This document shows, in pieces, positions 10,425 through 17,967 of a stretch of DNA of 51,296 nucleotides. Origin of the DNA: an uncultured Cardiobacterium sp. (lineage in GTDB: Bacteria > Pseudomonadota > Gammaproteobacteria > Cardiobacteriales > Cardiobacteriaceae); assembly GCF_938028825.1 (NCBI RefSeq), contig NZ_CALIZP010000009.1, positions 1 through 51,296 of the forward strand, read 5' to 3'. Every line of letters starts with the position of its first letter. Positions within the stretch are counted from its first letter, which is position 1. Under the pieces are notes generated by a model. That model saw only the letters and a program-made list of their open reading frames with translations, searched no databases and had not been told where the DNA came from. Position numbers and translations under genes: made by a program.

Positions 10425-12182
10425 TCATGCCGCCCAGAAATCGCGCGGCGGGTCGAGCACGGGTTTGACGATGCCGGCGCGGATGGCGTAGTCGCCGAAA
10501 CCTTCATCCGTTTCGCGTTCCCGTGCCCAGGCACCAATCCATTCGTCCAGGATGGCGAGGATTTCCGGCTCGGTGATGTTTTCTTTGTAAAGGCGCGGGA
10601 TGCGCGTGCCGATGCGGTTGCCGCCCGCGAAGAGGTTGTAGCGTCCGATGGCTTTGCCGACGAGGCCGATTTCCGCCAGCATCGCCCGACCGCAGCCGTT
10701 CGGGCAGCCGGTCACGCGCAGCACGACGTGTTCGTCCGCCATGCCGTGTTTGGCCATGATGGCATCCACCTGGTCGATGAGGCCGGGGATGAAGCGTTCG
10801 GCTTCGGCCATGGCGAGCGGGCAGGTCGGCAGTGAGACGCAGGCCATGCTGTTTTCCCGCTGTTTGGTGACGGTGTCGCTGATGAGGCCGTATTCGCGCG
10901 CCAGTTTTTCGATTTTGGCTTTGTCTTTTGGTGCCACACCCGCGACGATGAGGTTCTGGTTGGCGGTCAGGCGGAAGTCGCCTTTGTGGATTTTGGCGAT
11001 TTCGCGCATCCCGGTTTTCAGCGGTTTGTCGTCAGTGTCGATGAGGCGGCCGTTTTCGATGTAGAGGGTGAGGTGCCAGTTGCCTTCTTCGCCTTTGACC
11101 CAGCCGATGCGGTCGCCCCGGGTCGTGAAGTGGTAGGGGCGGATGGGCTCGAATTTGATGCCCATGCGTTTTTCGACTTCGGCTTTGAAGACGTCCACGC
11201 CGACGCGTTCGAGGGTGTAGCGGGTGCGCGCGTGTTTGCGGTCGCTTCTGTCGCCCCAGTCGCGCTGGGTGCTGACCACGGCTTCTGCGCAGTGCAGGGT
11301 GTGACTGAGCGGCACGTAGCCGAATTCGTAGGAAGTGTTGGGGTAGGTGGTGGTGTTGCCGTGTTCGCTGGAGAGACCGCCACCGACCAGCACGTTGAAG
11401 CCGACAAGGTGGCCGTTTTCTTCGATGGCGACGAAGCCGAGATCGTTGGAGTGGATGTCCACTTCGTTATCCGGCGGGATGACCACGGCGGTTTTGAATT
11501 TGCGCGGCAGGTAGTTTTTGCCGAGGATGGGTTCGACGTCGTCGGCCACTTCTTTGATGAGCGGTTTGGGCGGCTCGGTGGTGAACACTTTTTCGCCGTC
11601 CAGCCAGATGTCGGCATAGGCGGTGGTGCGCGGCAGCAGCTGCATGCTGATTTTTTTCGCCCATTCGTGGGCCTCTTTGTGCAGGGCGCTTTCCACCGGG
11701 TTGGTGGTGCAGAGGACGTTGCGGTTCACGTCGCTTGCGGTCGCGATGGAATCGAGCCCCAGTTTGTGCAGCCATTGGTGCATGGCCTTGATGTTGGGTT
11801 TCAGGACGCCGTGGTACTGGAAGGTCTGGCGGTTGGTGATGCGGATGGAGCCGTAGAGGGTGTGCTCGCCGGCAAATTCGTCGATGCCCAGCCATTGCTG
11901 CGGGGTGATGACGCCCCCCGGCAGGCGGCAGCGCAGCATCATGCTTTTCAGCGGTTCGAGTTTCTGCTCGGCGCGTTCGGCGCGCAGGTCGCGGTTGTCC
12001 TGCTCATACATGCCGTGGAAGCGGATGAGCTGGAAGTTGTCGCCGCGAAAGGCGCCGGTGATGCCGTCTTTGAGGTCGGCGGCGATGCTGCCGTGCAGGT
12101 AGTCACTTTCGTCTTTGAGGCGTTCGTTGTCGGAGTAGGGCACGTCGGGCAGTTTGGCGCGCGGGTCGTGGGTGTGGCTCAT
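10425..12182 (-). CDS. cysI: Sulfite reductase haemoprotein beta subunit
   Basis: CysI carries the coupled sirohaem and 4Fe-4S centre that reduces sulfite to sulfide with six electrons, in the cytoplasm. The 585-residue protein has the haemoprotein N-terminus (sulfite/nitrite reductase ferredoxin-like repeat, about residues 70-140) and the four cluster cysteines as CVSLPTCPLAMAEAERF (about 430-445) and TGCPNGCGRAM (about 480-490). Length fits CysI of about 570. ATG 12182 has AAGGA 7 nt upstream. It is the last gene of a run that begins with sirohaem synthase (cysG), which supplies its cofactor. The flavoprotein partner CysJ is not in the window, so electrons must come from a subunit encoded elsewhere. 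Confidence 0.96.
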   Translation of the reverse strand: MSHTHDPRAKLPDVPYSDNERLKDESDYLHGSIAADLKDGITGAFRGDNFQLIRFHGMYEQDNRDLRAERAEQKLEPLKSMMLRCRLPGGVITPQQWLGIDEFAGEHTLYGSIRITNRQTFQYHGVLKPNIKAMHQWLHKLGLDSIATASDVNRNVLCTTNPVESALHKEAHEWAKKISMQLLPRTTAYADIWLDGEKVFTTEPPKPLIKEVADDVEPILGKNYLPRKFKTAVVIPPDNEVDIHSNDLGFVAIEENGHLVGFNVLVGGGLSSEHGNTTTYPNTSYEFGYVPLSHTLHCAEAVVSTQRDWGDRSDRKHARTRYTLERVGVDVFKAEVEKRMGIKFEPIRPYHFTTRGDRIGWVKGEEGNWHLTLYIENGRLIDTDDKPLKTGMREIAKIHKGDFRLTANQNLIVAGVAPKDKAKIEKLAREYGLISDTVTKQRENSMACVSLPTCPLAMAEAERFIPGLIDQVDAIMAKHGMADEHVVLRVTGCPNGCGRAMLAEIGLVGKAIGRYNLFAGGNRIGTRIPRLYKENITEPEILAILDEWIGAWARERETDEGFGDYAIRAGIVKPVLDPPRDFWAA

Positions 12183-12241
12183 GATGGGTTCCTTATGGTT
12201 TGTGTGGATGGGTGGTAGTCGTCAGCCGCGCCTGTGCGGGC

Positions 12242-12259
12242 GGCGGGCTGAAGCCCGCC
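12242..12259. repeat. REP-like palindrome
   Basis: GGCGGGCTGAAGCCCGCC, followed by CTGCGG, in the gap between the small ORF stop and the cysI start. Within an operon it could tune relative mRNA stability of the upstream and downstream parts. Confidence 0.65.
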
Positions 12260-12265
12260 CTGCGG

Positions 12266-12505
12266 TTACAGATACCCCCAGGCGCGCTGGTATTCGACAT
12301 AGAGATGGTAGTCGTAATCGGCAAAGCCGGCGGTGCGCAGGGCGGTTTTGTGGTCGTTGCCTTCGCCGTCGCGGCTTTCCGCCTGCCAGCCGCGTTTGCC
12401 GACACGGATGGTGTAGTGCGCGCGGTCAAGGTATTCACGCAGGGCGGCGTTGCGCGGGTCGTGCGGCGGGTAGGCGCTGCGGATGGTGGTTTTGATGTGG
12501 ATCAT
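12266..12505 (-). CDS. Small conserved-looking protein in the cys operon, unknown function
   Basis: A 79-residue soluble protein (MIHIKTTIRSAYPPHDPRNA... ending VEYQRAWGYL) rich in charged and aromatic residues, with no signal peptide or membrane span. The frame is open 41 codons further upstream, but that part overlaps a REP-like palindrome and has low-complexity Q/P content, so ATG 12505 is preferred even though its ribosome site is weak. It lies between the YeiH-type exporter and cysI on the same strand. That position argues for a role in sulfite or sulfide handling, but no domain was recognised and no function is claimed. Confidence 0.6.
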   Translation of the reverse strand: MIHIKTTIRSAYPPHDPRNAALREYLDRAHYTIRVGKRGWQAESRDGEGNDHKTALRTAGFADYDYHLYVEYQRAWGYL

Positions 12506-12580
12506 GGTCGCTGTGGCCGGTTGCGGTTGGCGGAAGGGCGGGATTGTGCCGCCTGGCGGTTGCTGCTGTTGGTTATCCGC

Positions 12581-12600
12581 GTGGGCGACAAGTTGCCCAC
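12581..12600. repeat. Divergent REP-like palindrome
   Basis: GTGGGC and GCCCAC arms flank ACAAGTT, followed by CCTGCG as in the other copies. It lies between the exporter stop and the small ORF. Confidence 0.5.
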
Positions 12601-12624
12601 CCTGCGCGTCAGGGGCGTTTTGCA

Positions 12625-14004
12625 TCACGCCCCCAGGCTGCGCCAGTAGCTGTCGAAGACGTGGTTCGAGAGCCAGTAGCCGAGCGGCAGGTTGATGGCG
12701 ACGCCGATGGCGAAAGCGAAGCAGGGTTTCAGGCCGACGGCGGCGAGGTCGCGGAAGCGCGTGGTCAGGCCGATGCTGAGGAAGGTGAGGGTGAAGAACC
12801 AGCCGCGCAGGTCTTTCAGGGTTTTCAGGGTGTCGGCGTTATAGGCTTTGGCGGCATCGGCGCTGAGGGTGGTGAGGACGAGGGTGGTGAGGATGGAGGC
12901 CACGAAGAAGCCGAGGATGAACTTGGGGAAGCGTTGCCAGATTTCGCGGCGGTCGATGCGTTCGCTGCTCGCGGCTGTCTGTCTTTCCCACACAGTGACG
13001 GACAGGATGGCGACGAGAAAGGCCCAGATGCCGACGAACATGTCGCGCCCGACGACTTTCATCAGGGTGAAGGCTTCGGTGGCGGCGTCGTGGCCGATGG
13101 CTTCGGCGGCGGCAAAGCCGGCGGCGTCGGCAAATTCGGAGGTGCCGATCCACGCGCCCGCCACGCCGGGGTGCAGGCCGAGCCAGCGGCTGGCGGCGGG
13201 CAGGAAGAAAATCATGACGACCGCCCAGACGATGACGATCGAGATGGCCATGGAGACGTGTTCTTTTTGCGCGCGGCAGGCACCGCCGATGGCAATTGCG
13301 CCGGAAACACCGCAGATGGAGCCGCCCGCGCCGAGGCAGGCGGCGAAGCGGCGGTCGAGGCGGAAGAGGCGGGTGGCGGCGAGGTAGATGCTGGTGAAGG
13401 TGACGATGGAGACGATCAGCGCCTGGCCGATGGCGGCGGGGCCTGCGCGCAGGATGATGGTGAACGGCAGGGTCGCGCCCATCAGCACGATGCCGGTTTT
13501 CACGTAGTACTCGGTGCGCAGCGCTTCGTTGAACCAGGCGGGCAGGCGGGCGGCGTTGCCGATGACGAGGCCGATGAAGAGCGCGACCAGCGGGCCTTCC
13601 AGTTGCGCGCTTTTCGCGGCGCTGTGCGCGCTGGCGAGCAAAACGGCGATGGCGAGCAGGTAGAGCGCGGTAAATCCCGCCAGATAGCGCTGCACGTGGT
13701 AGCCGAGGCTGCGCGCGCCAAGGCTGAGGACGGCGGCGAGCAGCAGGTAGAGGCCGATGGCGCCGGGGATTTTCGCGGGCAGTTGCGCGGCGAGTTCGGC
13801 GGGCGTCGTCCAGCCCTTCACGCCGAAGCTGAAATAGGCGGTGATGCCGCTGCCGCCCGTGAGAAAGAGGGCGGTGGTGGCGATGACGAGGCCGAGGCCG
13901 ATGATAATCGCCCAGCTGTCTTCTTTTTTCAGCCAGACGGGCGGCGGGGCGGAGGGGCAGGTGTCCGCTTCTTCGCGCGGCAGGGTCAAGGTGTCGGTGG
14001 TCAT
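12625..14004 (-). CDS. YeiH/UPF0324-family membrane protein, putative sulfate or sulfite-linked exporter
   Basis: Polytopic inner-membrane protein of the family PF03601 (YeiH). The 459-residue sequence has about eleven hydrophobic segments, the family motif GAGGSICGVSGAIAIGG (about residues 240-256) and a C-terminal pair of spans beginning GWFFTLTFLSIGLTTRFRDL. It is about 100 residues longer than typical family members (about 340 aa), the extra part being three N-terminal spans. ATG 14004 has the sequence GAGAGGTACCCACC before it. Family members are annotated as putative sulfate exporters without firm biochemical proof. Placement between cysG and cysI supports a sulfur role here, for example releasing excess sulfite or sulfate; this is inference. 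Confidence 0.85.
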   Translation of the reverse strand: MTTDTLTLPREEADTCPSAPPPVWLKKEDSWAIIIGLGLVIATTALFLTGGSGITAYFSFGVKGWTTPAELAAQLPAKIPGAIGLYLLLAAVLSLGARSLGYHVQRYLAGFTALYLLAIAVLLASAHSAAKSAQLEGPLVALFIGLVIGNAARLPAWFNEALRTEYYVKTGIVLMGATLPFTIILRAGPAAIGQALIVSIVTFTSIYLAATRLFRLDRRFAACLGAGGSICGVSGAIAIGGACRAQKEHVSMAISIVIVWAVVMIFFLPAASRWLGLHPGVAGAWIGTSEFADAAGFAAAEAIGHDAATEAFTLMKVVGRDMFVGIWAFLVAILSVTVWERQTAASSERIDRREIWQRFPKFILGFFVASILTTLVLTTLSADAAKAYNADTLKTLKDLRGWFFTLTFLSIGLTTRFRDLAAVGLKPCFAFAIGVAINLPLGYWLSNHVFDSYWRSLGA

Positions 14005-14034
14005 GGTGGGTACCTCTCTCTATCGAAGAAAAAA

Positions 14035-15423
14035 TCAGGCGGCGATGCCGGATAGCGCCTCGCCGAACCAGGCGAGCTGTGCGCGCAGGCGCACCACTTC
14101 GCCGATGACAATCAGCGCCGGGCGCGGGGCGGCGGCAGCCAGCGCCGGCAAGTCGCGCAGCACGCCGGTCTGCACCGCCTGCGTCGGCAGCGTGCCGTTG
14201 CTGATGACGGCGACGGGGGTCGTCGCGGCGCGGCCGTGGCGCATCAGCTCGGCGCTGACCGTAGCCGCTTGCAGCGTGCCCATGTAAATCACCAGCGTCT
14301 GCCGCGCCCGCGCCAGCGTCGCCCAGTCGGGACGCGCGCCGTCGCGGCAGTGGCCGGTGACGAACAGCGCCGATTGCGCGTAGTCGCGGTGGGTGAGCGG
14401 GATGCCCGCATAGGCGGTCGCGCCGAGGGCGGCGGTGATGCCGGGGATGACGCGGTAGGGCACGTCCGCCGCCTGCAACGCCGCCGCTTCCTCGCCGCCG
14501 CGCGCAAAGACAAACGGGTCGCCGCCTTTCAGGCGCACCACCCGCTTGCCGAGGCGGGCGTGGCGCACCAGGAGCGCGTTCGTCTCCGCCTGCGCCACCT
14601 GATGCGCCCCGGCGCGCTTGCCGACGCAGACCTGCTCCGCGTCCTTGCGGATCAGGCGGCGGATGTCGTCCGAAACAAGGGCGTCATAAAAAACAATGTC
14701 GGCGGCCTGAATCGCCTGCAAGGCGTGCAGGGTGAGCAAGCCGGCATCGCCCGGCCCCGCGCCCGCCAGCACCACCTCGCCGCGCGACGGCACGAAGGCA
14801 TCCAGCTGGGCGGCGAGTTCGCGTTCCGCTTCCGCGTGGCGGCGCTGCGCCACCAGCGTGTCGAAACGTCCGGCAAAGAGCTTTTCCCAGAAGGCGCGGC
14901 GGGCGGTGGCGGGCAGTTTGCGTTTGACCAGCGCGCGGGCACGGCCGGCGATGGCCGCCAGCTTGCCGGTGTGCGCCGGAATCAGCGTCTCGATGCGCTG
15001 CCGCCAGTAGCGGGCAAGCACAGGCGCGGTACCCGCGCTGCTGATGGCGATTTGCAGCGGCGCGCGGTCAACCACGGCGGGGACGATGAATGAACACAGG
15101 GCGGGGCTGTCCACCACATTGCACAATTTCCCCGCCGCTTCCGCCGCCCGGAACACCGCGCCGTTCAGCGCCGGATCATCGGTGGCGGCGACGGCGAGAA
15201 AGACGCCGTCAAGCTGGGCGGAGACAAAATCCGCGCCAATATGTTCCATCTGCCCGGCGGCAAGCCAGTCCTGAAACGGTGCGGACAAGTCACGTGCGAC
15301 CACGCGCAGCCGCGCGCCGGCGCGCAACAGCGCTTCGGCCTTGCGCGCGGCGACGTGCCCGCCGCCGACGAGCAGCACCGCCCGCCCGCGCAAATCGGCA
15401 AAAAGGGGAAAATGTGGCGTCAT
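14035..15423 (-). CDS. cysG: Sirohaem synthase (CysG, multifunctional)
   Basis: Makes sirohaem from uroporphyrinogen III: two methylations, oxidation to sirohydrochlorin and iron insertion. The N-terminal half (about residues 1-210) is the precorrin-2 dehydrogenase/ferrochelatase with the NAD-binding LLVGGGHVAARKAEALLRAG. The C-terminal half (about 215-460) is the SAM-dependent methyltransferase with LAGAGPGDAGLLTL, VRLKGGDPFVFARGGEEA and IPGITAALGATAYAGIPLTH. Length (462) equals the usual CysG. It heads the operon that ends with cysI, whose haem it supplies; the gap to the exporter gene is 30 bp. A strong promoter lies at 15453-15481. Confidence 0.96.
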   Translation of the reverse strand: MTPHFPLFADLRGRAVLLVGGGHVAARKAEALLRAGARLRVVARDLSAPFQDWLAAGQMEHIGADFVSAQLDGVFLAVAATDDPALNGAVFRAAEAAGKLCNVVDSPALCSFIVPAVVDRAPLQIAISSAGTAPVLARYWRQRIETLIPAHTGKLAAIAGRARALVKRKLPATARRAFWEKLFAGRFDTLVAQRRHAEAERELAAQLDAFVPSRGEVVLAGAGPGDAGLLTLHALQAIQAADIVFYDALVSDDIRRLIRKDAEQVCVGKRAGAHQVAQAETNALLVRHARLGKRVVRLKGGDPFVFARGGEEAAALQAADVPYRVIPGITAALGATAYAGIPLTHRDYAQSALFVTGHCRDGARPDWATLARARQTLVIYMGTLQAATVSAELMRHGRAATTPVAVISNGTLPTQAVQTGVLRDLPALAAAAPRPALIVIGEVVRLRAQLAWFGEALSGIAA

Positions 15424-15452
15424 GATGAGGTTCCTGTTGGTGTGTTGGCCGC

Positions 15453-15481
15453 ATCATAAGAAGCCCGCGCCCCGCTGTGAA
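15453..15481 (-). promoter_or_regulatory. cysG operon promoter with overlapping palindrome
   Basis: On the minus strand, TTCACA (-35, 15476-15481), a 17-bp spacer and TATGAT (-10, 15453-15458) match the sigma-70 consensus at 5 of 6 bases each, 30-58 bp upstream of the cysG ATG. CCGCT and AGCGG arms (15472-15488) form a palindrome over the -35 box, a plausible repressor or activator site. Confidence 0.65.
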
Positions 15482-15654
15482 ATAGCGGTTTGGAGGGTGG
15501 TTATGCGTTTTGGGCATATGGGCGGCAAGGCTTTTCCCGGCCGCGATGGTATAGTAGGGGCGGCGGTCGCGGGCGGAGCGTGCGGCGGTTTACCTCCTTT
15601 CCCGCCGGATGCCGAACCTGCGGCCGTCATTCCTTCACGCAACCGGAGAATCCG

Positions 15655-15867
15655 ATGTTCAAGCAAACCGCCCTGCTGTTCGCCTGCGCCCTGGCGCTTG
15701 CCGCCTGCGACAGCGAGAAACCGAAAACCACCCCGCAGGAATCTGCCGCCCGCGCCGACAACCCCCTGCTGAAATACCAGGACGAGACGGTCAACAAGGC
15801 CGAGAAGAAAATCGGGGCGGGCGTCGCCCATACGCAGCAGCAGCTCGACGATGCGGACAAGCAGTAA
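15655..15867 (+). CDS. Small predicted lipoprotein
   Basis: A 70-residue protein with a lipoprotein signal: MFKQTALLFACALALAAC, lipobox LAAC with the acylated cysteine at residue 18, followed by DSEK (Asp at +2 would favour inner-membrane retention by the E. coli rule). The mature part is a short, very polar, probably helical chain (NPLLKYQDETVNKAEKKIG). ATG 15655 has CCGGAGAA just upstream; the longer open frame upstream lacks a signal. The family was not recognised; small lipoproteins of this size are common envelope proteins. It ends at a strong bidirectional terminator. Confidence 0.75.
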   Translation: MFKQTALLFACALALAACDSEKPKTTPQESAARADNPLLKYQDETVNKAEKKIGAGVAHTQQQLDDADKQ

Positions 15868-15911
15868 ATCCCGCCAGCCTGCGGGCACGGCGACCGCCGC
15901 GCATAAAGACC

Positions 15912-15951
15912 GCCCATAAAAAAACCGCCCAGAGGCGGTTTTTTTATGGGC
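15912..15951. terminator. Bidirectional Rho-independent terminator
   Basis: Arms GCCCAT-A7-CCGCC and GGCGG-T7-ATGGGC form a near-perfect hairpin with A and T runs on both sides. It serves the lipoprotein gene (plus) and, through the inserted element, terD (minus). Confidence 0.9.
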
Positions 15952-15956
15952 AGCGG
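15948..15956. repeat. Left 9-bp target site duplication
   Basis: GGGCAGCGG directly abuts the left end of the element at 15957-16113 and is repeated exactly at 16114-16122 on its other side. Confidence 0.85.
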
Positions 15957-16113
15957 CTTCGTACACGACAAAAATCCATCGCCCGCCGAAATAGTGGATA
16001 TCAATGCCTCGTCAAGCGGCGTGGTTATCAGGTTTGTCGCTTCGCGGATTTATCAAACCCTCTCCCCAAACCCCTCCCCCAATGGGGGAGGGGCTTTTTT
16101 GTCGTGTACGAAG
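15957..16113. mobile_element. 157-bp MITE-like element with 18-bp perfect terminal inverted repeats
   Basis: The left end CTTCGTACACGACAAAAA (15957-15974) and the right end TTTTTGTCGTGTACGAAG (16096-16113) are exact inverted copies. Both sides are flanked by the direct repeat GGGCAGCGG, which is the footprint of a transposition event with 9-bp target duplication. The interior has no open frame of any size, so the element is non-autonomous and would need a transposase in trans. Near its right end it carries its own terminator (16071-16100). It landed between the lipoprotein terminator and terD, 2 bp beyond the right duplication from the terD stop codon. The parent insertion sequence cannot be named from this window. 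Confidence 0.85.
16071..16100 (+). terminator. Terminator carried inside the MITE-like element
   Basis: CCCCTCCCCC and GGGGGAGGGG arms with an AAT loop are followed by C and six T on the plus strand. The hairpin overlaps the inner edge of the right terminal repeat. Confidence 0.8.
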
Positions 16114-16122
16114 GGGCAGCGG
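16114..16122. repeat. Right 9-bp target site duplication
   Basis: GGGCAGCGG, identical to 15948-15956, immediately outside the right terminal inverted repeat. Confidence 0.85.
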
Positions 16123-16124
16123 TG

Positions 16125-16703
16125 TCAGCCGACGTTCACGCCGTACTGCTGGCACAGCGCATACAGACCGCCGGAGTAGCCCTGGCCGATGGCGCGGAAT
16201 TTCCATTCGCCGTCGCGACGGTAGATTTCGCCGAAGACCATTGCCGTCTCGGTGCTGTAATCCTCGGAGAGGTCGAAGCGCAGCACTTCCTGTCCGGTTT
16301 CGTGGTTGACGAGGCGGACGAAGGCATTGCTCACCTGGCCGAAGTTCTGGCGGCGGATTTCAGCGTCGTGGATGGTGACGGTGATGAAGAGCGAGCTGAT
16401 GTTCGCCGGCAGTTTGTCGAGCTGGACGAGGATGCTTTCATCGTCGCCATCGCCATCGCCGGTCAAGTTATCGCCGGTGTGCTCCACCGCGCCTTCCGGC
16501 GAGCGCAGCTGGTTGTAGAAGATGAAGTAGGCGTCGGAGGGGACTTTCTTGTTGTCGCCGGTCATGAACAGGCTGGCATCAAGGTCGAAATCGGCGCCGT
16601 CGCTGCTGCGCGCGTCCCAGCCGAGGCCGATCATCACCTGGCGCAGGCTGGGGTCGGTTTTGCTGAGGGAGACGTTTTGTCCTTTATTGAGGGAGATAGC
16701 CAT
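16125..16703 (-). CDS. terD: TerD-family stress/tellurium resistance protein
   Basis: Cytoplasmic calcium-binding protein of the TerD/TerE family, linked to tellurite, phage and envelope stress. The 192-residue protein has the family start MAISLNKGQNVSLSK, the acidic calcium-binding stretch SSDGADFDLDASLFM (about residues 33-47), and DDESILVQLDKLP (about 87-99) followed by ITVTIHDAE. The C-terminal YGVNVG is typical. Length matches (about 190). ATG 16703 has AAGGAAAT upstream. It follows terC after 24 bp on the same strand, so the pair is one operon; the rest of a ter cluster (terA, terB, terZ) is absent here. The MITE-like element lies just past the stop. Confidence 0.93.
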   Translation of the reverse strand: MAISLNKGQNVSLSKTDPSLRQVMIGLGWDARSSDGADFDLDASLFMTGDNKKVPSDAYFIFYNQLRSPEGAVEHTGDNLTGDGDGDDESILVQLDKLPANISSLFITVTIHDAEIRRQNFGQVSNAFVRLVNHETGQEVLRFDLSEDYSTETAMVFGEIYRRDGEWKFRAIGQGYSGGLYALCQQYGVNVG

Positions 16704-16727
16704 GGGGATTTCCTTGCAAGTGGTGGG

Positions 16728-17816
16728 TTATTTTTTCTCTTCCGCTTTTTCCGGGTAGAGCACCGAGGCGACAACGCCTGCGGCCAGCACGACGAGGACG
16801 ACGATGAGCGAGGCCACCGGCGAGATGTCGAAGCCGTGATGGAAAAGGTGGTTGGTGGCGGAAAGGGCCAGCTTGGCGGCGATGAAGAAGAGCAGGACGA
16901 TCACCGCTTTTTCGAGGTGGACGAGGTAGCCTTTCAGCGCTTCCAGCACGAAATACATGGTCCGTAGGCCGAGGATGGCGAACATCATCGCGCTATAGAC
17001 AATCAGCGGCTCGCGTGACACGGCAATCACAGCCGGGACGCTGTCGAAGGCGAACATCACGTCGGAAATTTCAATCACCGCGAGGCAGAGCAGGAGCGGG
17101 GTGGCAACCCAGGCGCCTTTTTTCATCGCATGCGGGTGGCTGCGTTCGGGGTGCTTGGTGTCTTCGCCGGCGAGTTCAAGGTGCTCCGTCGGCGCTTCCG
17201 CCTTGGCTTTTGCCAGTTCCTGCGCGTTCAGGAAGAAGTTGTGTCCGAAGAGGCGCGGCCACACGGGGAAGAAGCGGTGCACCCAGCGATAGGCGATGTG
17301 GTCGGAATAGTCTTCGATTTCCTCACCGTCATCGCCGCCGCTTTTCAGCATCATCACCGCCGTGTAGGCGACGACCAGGGCGAAGATGATTTCGACGTAG
17401 GGGCCGAGGGCAAGCAGACCGGTACCGATGGCGACAAAAATCATGCGGAAGATGATGGCGCCGATGATGCCCCAGTAGAGGACGCGGTGGCGGTAGCCTT
17501 CGGGGACTTTGAACCAGGCGAAAATGGCCATCATCACGAAGAGGTTATCGACGGAAAGCACTTTTTCCAGGGCGTAACCGGTGATGAAGAGGCTCGCGGC
17601 CGTCGCGCCGTGGTGCCAGGCGAGGAAGCCGGCGAAGGCGAGCGAGATAATGATCCAGAAGACCGTCCACAGCGAGGCACTTTTCAGGCTCATCGGCTTG
17701 TCGTCGCGGTGCGCATGCAGGTCGATGAAGATGGCGCCAATGGAAAGGACGGCGAAAACGGCCACGGTTTCTATGGGAAAACCGAGGTGGTGGGTGGCAT
17801 CAATAGGGGTTGTCAT
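16728..17816 (-). CDS. terC: TerC-family integral membrane protein
   Basis: TerC-type membrane protein, associated with tellurium resistance and, in related Alx/MeeF/MeeY proteins, with manganese export. The 362-residue protein has about nine spans; the conserved acidic motifs are EKVLSVDNLFVMMAIFAWF (about residues 83-101) and EISDVMFAFDSVPAVIAVS (about 240-258), both in membrane segments and likely metal-binding. ATG 17816 is preferred, with AAGGAACC before it; a TTG 15 nt upstream is the alternative. It is cotranscribed with terD. Between a TATAAT box and this start lies a terminator-like hairpin, so leader control is possible. Confidence 0.92.
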   Translation of the reverse strand: MTTPIDATHHLGFPIETVAVFAVLSIGAIFIDLHAHRDDKPMSLKSASLWTVFWIIISLAFAGFLAWHHGATAASLFITGYALEKVLSVDNLFVMMAIFAWFKVPEGYRHRVLYWGIIGAIIFRMIFVAIGTGLLALGPYVEIIFALVVAYTAVMMLKSGGDDGEEIEDYSDHIAYRWVHRFFPVWPRLFGHNFFLNAQELAKAKAEAPTEHLELAGEDTKHPERSHPHAMKKGAWVATPLLLCLAVIEISDVMFAFDSVPAVIAVSREPLIVYSAMMFAILGLRTMYFVLEALKGYLVHLEKAVIVLLFFIAAKLALSATNHLFHHGFDISPVASLIVVLVVLAAGVVASVLYPEKAEEKK

Positions 17817-17840
17817 GAGGTTCCTTGGCAAAAGGTGGGG

Positions 17841-17864
17841 AAAAAACGCCGCCGGGCGGCGGCG
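17841..17864 (-). terminator. Hairpin plus T6 in the terC leader or aroB tail
   Basis: On the minus strand CGCCGCC and GGCGGCG with a 4-nt loop are followed by six T. It lies 104 bp past the aroB stop but only 25 bp before the terC ATG, downstream of a TATAAT. It could be the aroB terminator or an attenuator for terC. Confidence 0.75.
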
Positions 17865-17872
17865 GGGCGGGC

Positions 17873-17878
17873 ATTATA
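17873..17878 (-). promoter_or_regulatory. Candidate -10 box upstream of terC
   Basis: Perfect TATAAT on the minus strand, about 57 bp before the terC start and just upstream of the hairpin at 17841-17864. No convincing -35 is seen at the right distance. Confidence 0.4.
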
Positions 17879-17967
17879 CTGAAAATGTACGGGTTTTCGT
17901 GCAGGCCATCGCGCCCCCGCCGGGGCCGCGAACGCGCGCCGGGCGGTGGTGTCATTACCGGGCCCGC

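Noticed and set aside
10986..12218. 410-codon plus-strand open frame opposite cysI
   Set aside because: Mirror-frame artefact: cysI has its cluster cysteines and a good ribosome site on the other strand.
17817..17967. yybP-ykoY manganese riboswitch upstream of terC
   Set aside because: The possible leader is only about 50 nt and lacks the conserved aptamer loops; only a simple hairpin with T6 is present.
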